Shown here: in pieces, positions 35,201-41,846 of the stretch
How positions within the stretch are numbered: position 1 is the stretch's first letter
How the letters are laid out: every line of letters begins with the position of its first letter
DNA from: a virus
Strand: one strand, 5' to 3'
DNA: 43,173 nucleotides
IMG/VR virus record: IMGVR_UViG_3300043470_000527
Coordinates: 1 to 43,173 of that record
Translations under genes and position numbers: made by a program
The notes under the pieces: generated by a model
What the model saw: only the letters and a program-made list of their open reading frames with translations
The model's database searches: none
What the model was told of the DNA's origin: nothing

Positions 35201-38200
35201 CTTTTAAGTTTTCCACCTGCAGCACCTAAGCCTCCAACACCACCTTGTGCTAACTGCATTGCAGTAGTTGCTAAAAATAATCCGTTTGTAAACTTTGTTA
35301 AACCTGCGGTAGCTTTAGCAAATCCTTCATTCATTGCACCAATTGAGTTCAGTGCAAATGCTGCACCCATTGCTCCACCAGATAATGAAGCTCCACGATT
35401 TAAAATTGATTTGCCCATAGAGGCAGCTCTACCTCTTGCTTTTGACAATCCTGTTATTGAGGCTTTTCCATAGTTTTCTCCAGCTCTTTCTGCACCCTTT
35501 GCATTAGCATTAAGTCTATTTTCAAACGAGTCTGTGTATATTTCTGCTACCTGGTCCGCCTGTCTTTGTACTTCTTTTGCAGGAGACTTTGCTTTAATTG
35601 CCTTTTTTACTCCAGTAGTTGCACCTGTTGCAGCTGGAACTGCTCCGCTTAAGTTAAGTTGTTCTAGTAATGGTAATTGTCCAGATAGTCTTGCTGAAGA
35701 TACTGCTCTACCTGCTGCAATCCAAGGAGGAACTCTACTAGAAACTGATTTTCCTGGAACAGCAGTTTTTCCTTTTTGTGCAACAGAAAGATCTCCAGAA
35801 GCAATTCTAGACTCTACATCCATTAATGCTGCTTCATAAAGCCTTGTTCCAATTCTATCTATTGGTTGATTTCCCTTAATAATTGATCTTGCACTTGCTT
35901 TAAGTTCTTGTTTGCTAAACCCTTCCTCTACCAACTGAGTTATAGCATTACCCATAGATTTTCTAAATGCTACAACGTTACCCTTTGACCCACCTGGTCC
36001 AAGCTTTGTCATCATACTTAGTGTATTATTTTCTGCTGCACTTGCAGCAACAAGATTTGGTGGACTAAATACTTTTTTACCAGTTACTGGATCAACCTGT
36101 GGCGTAATGTGGGTAGCATCAAACTGCTTCATTGCGTTAATAATTTTTTGATTTTGAATGTCAAAGGCTGCAACTATTTGATCAATTATGTCTCCAACTA
36201 TTCCAGTAAAAGGTGCAGACCTTTCTTGAAGAAGACCTCTAATGATTGGATCATTGTTACTTAGTCTTGTTCCCTTTGCAAAACCCTTTATGTTTCCCTG
36301 ATTCATTGCATTAAGAATTGGACCATATTTTTGTGTTGCTGCCTTATTAACAACAAATTCTCCAGGCATCAGTAATGCTGGAACCGAATCAGTATTTCCA
36401 GATCCTGGGACTCCACCACCGTTTGCTCTTTTAATTGGCTTACCCTTAGCTCCTGGAACAAATTGTCCAGGATTTGCAGCAGCTTGATTTCTAAGAGCAG
36501 CAACATATGCACTCATAGTTGAAGTTAGTCTTGCTAAAGTTTGATCTTGTCTTGCATACGCAGATGTAAGTAAGTCTGTAGTTTTAAGAGCAACTATCTG
36601 TTCAGTATTAAGGAGCTCAAACTGTTTTGTTGGAATTCCCATAACTGCACGACCAAGATTTACGATACCCATTGCACCCTTAGTTACATAGCCAAGGAAG
36701 TTTGCAAGGACACCAGTAATCATAACTATTGGACCAGCAATTGCTGTAATTCCTGTTGCCAACTTAATGAAGTTTTTAACAGGTTCTGGAAGATTACTTC
36801 CGAATTCAACTAATTTATTAAACAAGTCTGCGGCTTTTTCTAAGAAAGGTATAACTGATCTAGTCAGGGCTTCTCCAATTGGCAGGAGAGAGGCTTTAAT
36901 TGACTCCATTGCCCTTTGGAATCTCATTGATGTAGACTCTGTAAGAGTTCTAAGTTCCTGGTTTGCAATATTTGCAAGATCTGTTGAAGTTGCTGACATC
37001 AATTTAATTACTTCAACTGTTTGGGATCCTGCCTGATTCAAGTTATCAAAAAGTGCTGCAATTCTAGCAAACTGATATTTACCAAAAACTTGTTCAATAA
37101 TTTGTGCTCTAGAGAATTCATCTAGACCCATCATTGCCTGTTGGAATTCAAGAATTGTAGGCATTAGCTTACCCTTGTTTCTTGTTACAATTCCCTCAAG
37201 GTCGATTCCAAATCCTCTTGCAGTTTCTGCAGCTTGTTTTGTTGGGTTAATTAAAGATGCCATACCAGACTTAATTGCGTTTGCACCTTCAGCAGCGTTA
37301 ATGCCACCTTCCTTCATTGCAACAAGCAAAACAGAAAGGTCTTTAACGTCTCCACCCATTGCTTTAATAACTGGACCAGTCCTTGGAATAGCTTCTGTTA
37401 AGTCCTGAATAGAAACTGATGTTTGGTTTTCAACTGCGTTAAGAAAGTCAATGGATTCTGCAAGTTCTTGTGTACTCATATTAAATGCACTTTGTAGTGC
37501 AAGAGTTGCTTTCATAGCCTCTTGTCTATCTACTTCACCAAGCACTGCAAGACGAGTAGTTTGTTGGATAGAACTTGTTAGCCTTTGCCCTTCAAGACCA
37601 GTTGCTGCTAGGTCTGCAGCAAGGGCTGCAGTTTGACTAACCGCAATACCAAACTTACCTGCAATGTCTTTTGCTAGAAGTTCTACCTGCTTTCTCATTT
37701 CTTGAGAAGCGTTTGTAGTTGTCATGACAAGATCAGATCCATATACCTTTTGGAATCTTGTTAATTCTTTGTCAAAATCTCTAAATGTTTTTGAAAGGCT
37801 TGCACCTAAAATTGTAAGGGGAATAGTAAGACCAACTGTAAGCTGTCTACCAGCCCATTGAGTATTTTTACCCCAGTTGATAAGTTCTCTTGATCCATCT
37901 TGAACCAACTTATTAAATATATTAAACTGTTCTCTAGCAATGTTCATGCTAGTTGTCATATTTTTAGTATCAACAGATAGTGGGGTAATGACCATACCTT
38001 TATTTCTTCCAGTAGCATCTTTTCCAAGGCTAACAATCTCTGATTGAGCCTTTCTTACTTGCTCTACTGCAAGCTTTCTTACTCTTGATCCTTCAGTGTA
38101 GGCTCTTCTTGCTTCTTTAAAATAATCTCTCATATGGAGTTTATTCTTTTGAAGAGCCTCACCGAAGCGATCTACGTCACTTGAAAGATCCACCATTGTG

Positions 38201-38394
38201 GTCTGGAAAGCTCCAAGTGATTTTACATTTGTTCCAAACGAGGTTGCTAATTGTTTTTTAGCAGTTAGTGCAGCTTTGTCTAAAGAATTAAATGAATTAT
38301 TTAATAGAGATATTTCTCTAGCAAGACTTCTAACTTGAGCAATGGCAGGACCAAAGTCCGCATCATACTCAAAGTTTGCGTTAATATCCGCCAT
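32287..38394 (-). CDS. Tape measure protein with M23 peptidase domain (2035 aa)
   Basis: The N-terminal third has the TP901-type tail tape measure domain (RELINWGKNTQWAGRQLTVG, then FGIAVSQTAALAADLAATGL and KEGGINAAEGANAIKSGMAS). Two hydrophobic segments (GPIVMITGVLANFLGYVT and GPVGIAALAAVTAVAAGVI) may insert into the host membrane. A long coiled coil lies around residues 1430-1620. Near residues 1830-1960 is a LytM/M23 peptidase with HSARYPGRAIDYG, YAHLSGY and GAHLHFEW, giving the His-Asp-His zinc site. The protein sets tail length and the peptidase would cut peptidoglycan during DNA entry. I prefer ATG 38394 (AGGAG seven bases upstream) over 38400. It overlaps the chaperone stop by 14 bases. 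Confidence 0.95.
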   Translation of the reverse strand: MADINANFEYDADFGPAIAQVRSLAREISLLNNSFNSLDKAALTAKKQLATSFGTNVKSLGAFQTTMVDLSSDVDRFGEALQKNKLHMRDYFKEARRAYTEGSRVRKLAVEQVRKAQSEIVSLGKDATGRNKGMVITPLSVDTKNMTTSMNIAREQFNIFNKLVQDGSRELINWGKNTQWAGRQLTVGLTIPLTILGASLSKTFRDFDKELTRFQKVYGSDLVMTTTNASQEMRKQVELLAKDIAGKFGIAVSQTAALAADLAATGLEGQRLTSSIQQTTRLAVLGEVDRQEAMKATLALQSAFNMSTQELAESIDFLNAVENQTSVSIQDLTEAIPRTGPVIKAMGGDVKDLSVLLVAMKEGGINAAEGANAIKSGMASLINPTKQAAETARGFGIDLEGIVTRNKGKLMPTILEFQQAMMGLDEFSRAQIIEQVFGKYQFARIAALFDNLNQAGSQTVEVIKLMSATSTDLANIANQELRTLTESTSMRFQRAMESIKASLLPIGEALTRSVIPFLEKAADLFNKLVEFGSNLPEPVKNFIKLATGITAIAGPIVMITGVLANFLGYVTKGAMGIVNLGRAVMGIPTKQFELLNTEQIVALKTTDLLTSAYARQDQTLARLTSTMSAYVAALRNQAAANPGQFVPGAKGKPIKRANGGGVPGSGNTDSVPALLMPGEFVVNKAATQKYGPILNAMNQGNIKGFAKGTRLSNNDPIIRGLLQERSAPFTGIVGDIIDQIVAAFDIQNQKIINAMKQFDATHITPQVDPVTGKKVFSPPNLVAASAAENNTLSMMTKLGPGGSKGNVVAFRKSMGNAITQLVEEGFSKQELKASARSIIKGNQPIDRIGTRLYEAALMDVESRIASGDLSVAQKGKTAVPGKSVSSRVPPWIAAGRAVSSARLSGQLPLLEQLNLSGAVPAATGATTGVKKAIKAKSPAKEVQRQADQVAEIYTDSFENRLNANAKGAERAGENYGKASITGLSKARGRAASMGKSILNRGASLSGGAMGAAFALNSIGAMNEGFAKATAGLTKFTNGLFLATTAMQLAQGGVGGLGAAGGKLKSAGSATFVKGARMSIASGGTSKLGSGLMMAGRGLALLGGPVGIAALAAVTAVAAGVIAYRKAISEAREAGESMYASQTAAAEYYGITLKSVNDQMKTNADIAKNLGFGGGTSALGVDPALKKAILDQEENKKLVEQLKNTNDPAAMFLGQYGKMLQQGFTADQANEILSVLAQASGTGGQLASMAGKFRGIENQSQATAAVGMAFQETAKYGLNSGEIIGTKKANLEGQFNGVIESALLSADLGEGTKLLKDSVAVAFREGAAAGVNQSDVGSALDASIKSSLKEMGIEDGPIFDTIEKLGDSVDDTDTKLLIMQAHAAGINLNGLLKDLDLSDKEAQIVNKRLAEMDALAKIDMELDLGLDAQIASFNEVKAAETARYDNLIAKNESAKDAENKRHKNFQKNIDKQNKGLEKQIKAIREGAEEYIDALDKENKADDFRNQQRQSALGGLQSLASGDVFGFLQAQQDMASNAAQFGRTTEIDRIKEVADAAEEKLQDQIDKNKELAEGEDERHEKRLEQLDRENEKIQRNKSSTLQSIDAAIAEAEKLKALKPGEALATDMYNYLGSISDMASKLPPEAQKLVTDLASSFDKDFKKIVSGAITSAGEEYDVSGKELTDLINNSIAGIKGNAMIPNRATGGIVHGPGTKNSDSITARLSDGEYVVRASAVDEYGTDMLDQINERKFASGGYVSAQAGSSQSATALGFGVVNSNLIAKAIGNVIQTAKSEEEPGNDQGPSNAPTIANYELLGQVAKILFGSPGVTARGTYPSSGKAHSARYPGRAIDYGVGIGTSVYAMASGRKSRGYSATGFGNYATIRHNDGTESLYAHLSGYDAEPGQVRAGQRIGFSGDTGKVRGAHLHFEWSGLKPGSNPPGMREGGLTMSNGLANLHKGEAVLTSPLTADLKSGIEAMKYNVPQNNQGFVDASAISNNSVYNINVDASGTNDPRAVAKEVVKAINTQENRRNFSRKI
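32465..32585 (-). repeat. Tape measure GGxx...GE motif, copy 3 (degenerate)
   Basis: Encodes MREGGLTMSNGLANLHKGEA followed by VLTSPLTADL, a shortened version of the repeated glycine-acidic motif in the tape measure, placed after the M23 peptidase domain. Confidence 0.5.
33150..33310 (-). repeat. Tape measure GGxx...GE motif, copy 2
   Basis: Encodes ATGGIVHGPGTKNSDSITAR then LSDGEYVVRASAVDEYGTDM, matching copy 1 as 'GG.V.G.G..DS..A.L..GE.VV..A....YG..ml...N', placed between the coiled coil and the peptidase domain. Confidence 0.65.
36301..36432 (-). repeat. Tape measure GGxx...GE motif, copy 1
   Basis: Encodes NGGGVPGSGNTDSVPALLMP then GEFVVNKAATQKYGPILNAM. The motif recurs twice more in the same protein. 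In other tape measure proteins this unit is frequent; its function is not established. Confidence 0.65.
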
Positions 38395-39066
38395 GAACAT
38401 CTCCTAACACTTCATAAGCTAATCCCATGTCAGATGTTATTCCATACTCAACGGCTTTTGCCTTTGTTGTATCTCCAGTCAATCTTGCCATCGCCCTCGC
38501 TTGAATTTCTTGGAATGTTGCAGGACGACTGTCATCGTCCTGGTTGTCACTACTATTCTCCATGTCTATTCCGTTTACCATTGCTAGGAATTTATTTTTC
38601 CTATTTTCAGATTCGTACATCGCTTTTAGCGTTGCTACGAGCTCTGGCATTGATAAACTAGACTCTAGTTCATCGTAGTCTTTCCAGTGACCAAGAAGAA
38701 AAACTTCCGCCTCTAGTGCAGCGAGGTCTAGATCTGTCCAGCTAGTTCCTTCGCTGCTTCCAGCAGGTTTGGGTCGTTCAGCTTGATATCAGCAGCCACC
38801 TCCAAGATTTTGTACATTGTCTGAAGATCAAGTGCTTCTTCAAGTGCGTCTCTGTCTTCAGCAAGTGCTGGTGAAAACTGCTTAAAGGCAATTGCAGTGC
38901 AGGTAATAAGCAAGTCAAGGAATTCATCCTCGTTTGTTGACTTTGCTGTACCTTCTGACCACACCTTCATTAGTTCTCTTAGTTTTTTCAAGCTTAGTGG
39001 CTTGACTTCCACTTTTGTTCCGTCTAATAGCTCTAGCTCGATACTTTCGTATACTGTTGTTGCCAA
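38381..39066 (-). CDS. Tail assembly chaperone fusion (gpGT-like) made by -1 frameshift
   Basis: A single -1 slip at CCCAAAC (38767-38773) after 100 codons joins the first chaperone frame to the downstream frame. After LNDPN, translation continues PAGSSEGTSWTDLDLAALEA, then EVFLLGHWKDYDELESSLSM and the 89-residue frame ending in YEVLGDVHGGY. The fused product is about 228 residues. The continuous sense of the joined protein (an acidic helical region and then a C-terminal helical domain) and the canonical heptamer make this convincing. In lambda-type phages gpG and gpGT bind the tape measure and recruit tail tube subunits; the genes sit between major tail and tape measure as expected. Confidence 0.88.
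38728..39066 (-). CDS. Tail assembly chaperone, gpG-like (112 aa)
   Basis: The unshifted product is 112 residues, beginning MATTVYESIELELLDGTKVE with a beta strand pair and continuing helical (LKKLRELMKVWSEG, DEFLDLLITCTAIAF), ending at a TAG at 38728. The fold pattern, size and place between the major tail protein and tape measure fit the G-type tail assembly chaperone. The start codon is TTG, supported by a full AGGAGG five bases upstream. The gene would be made in large excess over the frameshift fusion. Confidence 0.85.
   Translation of the reverse strand: MATTVYESIELELLDGTKVEVKPLSLKKLRELMKVWSEGTAKSTNEDEFLDLLITCTAIAFKQFSPALAEDRDALEEALDLQTMYKILEVAADIKLNDPNLLEAAKELAGQI
38767..38773 (-). 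promoter_or_regulatory. Programmed -1 frameshift site CCCAAAC
   Basis: The heptamer C CCA AAC matches X XXY YYZ in the zero frame (codons CCA AAC). Slipping back one base lets both tRNAs re-pair and moves ribosomes into the downstream chaperone frame. A short CTGCT/AGCAG hairpin begins directly after it, closer than usual for a stimulator, so stimulation is uncertain. Confidence 0.85.
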
Positions 39067-39091
39067 AACTTCCTCCTAATTGTTCTCTTTA

Positions 39092-39097
39092 ATTATA
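39092..39097 (-). promoter_or_regulatory. Possible -10 element upstream of chaperone gene
   Basis: The minus strand reads TATAAT 26 bases upstream of the chaperone TTG, just after the terminator hairpin. No good -35 lies at 16-18 bases, so it may be weak or inactive. Confidence 0.3.
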
Positions 39098-39115
39098 TAG
39101 TATTCTTGATATAAA

Positions 39116-39151
39116 TGAGCAGGACTAGCCATTTCTGACTAGTCCTGATCA
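39116..39151 (-). terminator. Intrinsic terminator after the major tail gene
   Basis: AGGACTAG (39121-39128) and CTAGTCCT (39139-39146) pair perfectly around a 10-base loop. A C-G pair and three more pairs beyond one mismatch lengthen the stem. On the transcribed strand it is followed by TTTATAT. It lies in the 103-base gap after the major tail gene and before the chaperones, suggesting that most transcripts of the abundant tail protein stop here with some read-through. Confidence 0.7.
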
Positions 39152-39169
39152 CGTTTATTAAATTATGAA

Positions 39170-39868
39170 CTAAGCTTGGTTGTAAGCTCTGTCGATGATC
39201 TTGCCGTAAGAAGCATTTCCATCTCCTGCTTCGTTTATAGACGAAGCCAGTAGACGTAGAGTTACTGGGAATACAGTAGCCTCATTTCTTCTAACGCCAA
39301 CAGTTACAGTCTCCATTGAAAGAGCTCTGTATCCAACATAAACTCTTTCTACGAAGTTCTTTGTTGCTGCTGTCTTCTTTTCATCTGGTCCTGGACCAAC
39401 GATAGCGATGGAGCGTTCTACTGGAGAGTATCCAAGAGCACCACCGTTAAGGTTTACTGATTGAACTGGGGAAGACATTGTTCCTGAAAGGTCCGTTGAC
39501 TTTCCACCAATTGCTACCAAGAAGTTTTCAAGTGTGGCTTCTGCAAGTGTTGTATTCAACATTACTCGCTGACCCTGCTTGAAGATTTTTGCAACGTCAA
39601 GTAGCTGATCTACCTGTACTTCACCATAATCTGGTTCGAACGATAGTTCTGCACCTTCCGATGTGTAACCTACTGAGTCCCACTTTCCTGTTGGAGCTGT
39701 TCCTGAGTAGATATCAACATTGTCTGGATCCTGAAGGGATACAGTACATGCTGCAAGAGTTGACGCTACCTTTGGTAGATCGTCTTCTGTAAGTTCTGTG
39801 TCTGTTGTATGTCCGATGTATAATGCACCTGCACCTACAACAATATTTTTTGCGTTTCCTAGTGCCAT
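39170..39868 (-). CDS. Major tail (tube) protein
   Basis: The 232-residue protein begins MALGNAKNIVVGAGALYIGH and shows the beta-rich pattern of siphovirus tube proteins: GYTSEGAELSFEPDYGEVQV, then QRVMLNTTLAEATLENFLVA and a C-terminal VGVRRNEATVFPVTLRLLAS, close in layout to lambda gpV-like proteins. Its position directly before the tail chaperones and tape measure is diagnostic. It has the strongest ribosome site in the window (AGGAGGTG seven bases before ATG), a 5' hairpin, a candidate promoter and a terminator, all fitting very high expression. Confidence 0.88.
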   Translation of the reverse strand: MALGNAKNIVVGAGALYIGHTTDTELTEDDLPKVASTLAACTVSLQDPDNVDIYSGTAPTGKWDSVGYTSEGAELSFEPDYGEVQVDQLLDVAKIFKQGQRVMLNTTLAEATLENFLVAIGGKSTDLSGTMSSPVQSVNLNGGALGYSPVERSIAIVGPGPDEKKTAATKNFVERVYVGYRALSMETVTVGVRRNEATVFPVTLRLLASSINEAGDGNASYGKIIDRAYNQA

Positions 39869-39882
39869 TTTGCACCTCCTGT

Positions 39883-39902
39883 CAAAGTTTGATTAAACTT
39901 TG
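39883..39902 (-). promoter_or_regulatory. 5' leader hairpin of the major tail gene
   Basis: CAAAGTTT and AAACTTTG form a perfect 8-bp stem with a 4-base loop, ending two bases before the AGGAGGTG ribosome site. Placed there it may stabilise the message or keep the site accessible, as in leaders of highly expressed phage genes. An operator role is another option. Confidence 0.5.
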
Positions 39903-39925
39903 GTTTGGTTGCTTCCTCAGAAACA

Positions 39926-39931
39926 ATCATA
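39926..39931 (-). promoter_or_regulatory. Possible extended -10 promoter for the major tail gene
   Basis: The minus strand reads TGGTATGAT, an extended -10 (TGn plus TATGAT), about 58 bases before the ATG at 39868. The -35 region is poor. It sits in the 78-base gap after the tail-terminator-like gene. Confidence 0.4.
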
Positions 39932-39946
39932 CCATGTAAAATCTTA

Positions 39947-40678
39947 TTATGACTTAGTAAATTCATACGTTAAAATAAGGGAAGTTTGGAATTTTCCTGG
40001 CTCAAGGTTATCTACAGACTTCTCATCTATCATATATCCTGACTGATCACATGCAACATATTTAAAGGATATTTCTAAGTCATTTAAATGAGCATTCATG
40101 TCTTGAGCAGATACGTCAAATTTCTTCAAAATATCATAAATGTAATTTTTCACATAGAATATCTGTGGGGCAGACCCAACAATAGTTATGGTTGCCCTTT
40201 CCTTGTTAATTGGATGGAATGTTCCATTTGGCTGGACGAATAAGTAGTCATAAATTATATAGGGTAGCTTTGATGTGTCAATGCCAAGATTTTCATATAC
40301 TGGGTAGAATGGAATAAGGCTAATTTCTGCTACATTTCCAGTTGTTGATGCAACTGTTGTTCCACCAGCTGGAGCCTGAATTTTAAACTGAGTTGGACTA
40401 TCTACTTGAGTTACCTTAAAAATTTTATTATAAGTTGAATTTACTCCAGTAATGTTGCAAAGTTTATTGGCAGTCATACCATGAGCGGTATCTGTAATAA
40501 TTGTAGCAACTCCAGCACTTACAGTTATAGAAGTAATTTCTGCATTTAATCCAGTTATGCTGTATTGAGTAATATCCCATATGTCTGATCCAATAGCAGA
40601 TTGACCAGTAACCTGACCAGTTGCATGATCCCAAATATACCTACATATAAGCCAAATTGGTAGCTTTGTATAATCCAC
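39947..40678 (-). CDS. Tail-terminator-like protein with inserted beta module (243 aa)
   Basis: The flanks fit a tail terminator or tail completion protein: an N-terminal helix (YTKLPIWLICRYIWDH) and a later IPFYPVYENLGIDTSKLPYI with a final beta/helix part (IFYVKNYIYDILKKF, LEISFKYVACD, SLILTYEFTKS). Between about residues 46 and 118 lies an added HGM-type beta module (TAHGMTANKLCNITGVNSTY and TQFKIQAPAGG) of the kind repeated in the fibre proteins. The start is GTG within TAGTG, coupled to the gene before. Terminators cap the tail tube at the head end, so the module may decorate the neck. Confidence 0.7.
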   Translation of the reverse strand: MDYTKLPIWLICRYIWDHATGQVTGQSAIGSDIWDITQYSITGLNAEITSITVSAGVATIITDTAHGMTANKLCNITGVNSTYNKIFKVTQVDSPTQFKIQAPAGGTTVASTTGNVAEISLIPFYPVYENLGIDTSKLPYIIYDYLFVQPNGTFHPINKERATITIVGSAPQIFYVKNYIYDILKKFDVSAQDMNAHLNDLEISFKYVACDQSGYMIDEKSVDNLEPGKFQTSLILTYEFTKS

Positions 40679-41397
40679 TATAGACTCCTCACAATTTTAC
40701 TAGAAGATGCTGCTGCTAAGTTTGCCATATTTGTTATTTCGCCCTTGCTAATTCTTCTAAGAGCAATTCTTGATTCGTTTTGAATGCCCTTCTCTATTCT
40801 ACTAAAGAATTCCATATCTTGTAGGGCTACATTTACCATAGTAGACATAAACTGATTGAAAATTTTTACAAATGATCCCTGTACATAATCTCCTCCAGGA
40901 TTTTGAACTACTACCTTTTGTGAAGATACAATATTACCGTCTATTTCAAATACCAATCTTTTAGCATTTTTTGGAGTAATTGTTACTGGAAGCCCTTCCT
41001 CCATAATAAAAGCCTTGTTCCTAAAAACATATCCACTTTTCCCTGGAACCCTAGACTCTTTAAATCTGTATGTTAATACTGGTTTTCCTGAGCTAGAAAT
41101 GGATGCTTCAAATAGTCTTGCAGCCTTGTCGCCAGTCCTTCCTGGCTCATAAACGTGATGTAATGAATCAGGTCTTGATCTTGCTGCATTATCTACATAG
41201 GCTTCAAAGTAGTTCATTATATACCTGAGACCAGCAACCTGTATTCTTTTCTTATCTTCACCATGAATTCTATTTAATAGTTCTAGTTGAAACTTTGCAG
41301 TTGCAGCAATCTTAGAACCAATATCTCCAGTTTTAAAGGTTTTCGTTTTAGATTTTTTTATTGCAACATTAAGAGCTGAGGTATCTACTCTTGACAT
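40678..41397 (-). CDS. HK97 gp10-like tail completion / neck protein (239 aa)
   Basis: The protein has a long helical start (GSKIAATAKFQLELLNRIHG, IMNYFEAYVDNAARSRPDSL), then a beta region (AARLFEASISSSGKPVLTYR), a pattern common to HK97 gp10-like proteins, here at 239 residues somewhat longer than usual (about 130-170). The segment with FRNKAFIMEEGLPVTITP is typical of gp10-like members with an extra loop. Its place between stopper-like and terminator-like genes supports a role at the head-tail joint. Both ends are coupled by stop/start overlaps. Confidence 0.65.
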   Translation of the reverse strand: MSRVDTSALNVAIKKSKTKTFKTGDIGSKIAATAKFQLELLNRIHGEDKKRIQVAGLRYIMNYFEAYVDNAARSRPDSLHHVYEPGRTGDKAARLFEASISSSGKPVLTYRFKESRVPGKSGYVFRNKAFIMEEGLPVTITPKNAKRLVFEIDGNIVSSQKVVVQNPGGDYVQGSFVKIFNQFMSTMVNVALQDMEFFSRIEKGIQNESRIALRRISKGEITNMANLAAASSSKIVRSL

Positions 41398-41846
41398 TAT
41401 TGAATCACCAGAGACTGAATATCCTGTCTTTGCAAAATTGTTTCATATTCAATAACATGACCTAAATGATCCATTATTGGTGTGCTTCCACGAGGTTCAA
41501 ATATTGTTGCCCCATTTGCACCACCTGCAGATCCAATTCCAGTTAAACCAGATTCTTTCCAAATAACTTCTGTGTCGTTTTTAATGTTTGTTACTCTTAC
41601 TGAGCTGTCAATCGGAGTTTTACTTCTAAACTTTACAAGTCCAGTGATAACATTTAAATAGTTTTTTACTTCAACTGTATTAGAATTGTCTCCTAAGCCA
41701 CTACGGACAACACCCTTAGCCAAACAACTAATAGTTGATGTATTTACCCATGTTTTTTGAACAGCACCTGAGTTTGCGTCCTGTGTCATCGTAGCGGTAT
41801 ATAGATCTGCTGTCATTGTGTATGCTGTTCCAACGATACATGTCAT
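41397..41846 (-). CDS. Head-tail stopper-like protein (149 aa)
   Basis: The beta-rich 149-residue product has DLYTATMTQDANSGAVQKTW at the start, then ISCLAKGVVRSG, NVITGLVKFRSKTPIDSSVR and VTNIKNDTEVIWKESG, a layout like the SPP1 gp16/stopper family, and ends in DHLGHVIEYETILQRQD. In that group the protein closes the portal after packaging and receives the tail. Identification rests on size, beta pattern and order. Confidence 0.6.
   Translation of the reverse strand: MTCIVGTAYTMTADLYTATMTQDANSGAVQKTWVNTSTISCLAKGVVRSGLGDNSNTVEVKNYLNVITGLVKFRSKTPIDSSVRVTNIKNDTEVIWKESGLTGIGSAGGANGATIFEPRGSTPIMDHLGHVIEYETILQRQDIQSLVIQ

Noticed and set aside
38690-38710. Apparent second frameshift in the chaperone fusion
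   Set aside because: A first reading seemed to need another -1 shift. Recounting shows five T residues on the minus strand here, so one shift at CCCAAAC keeps the frame open to the final stop.
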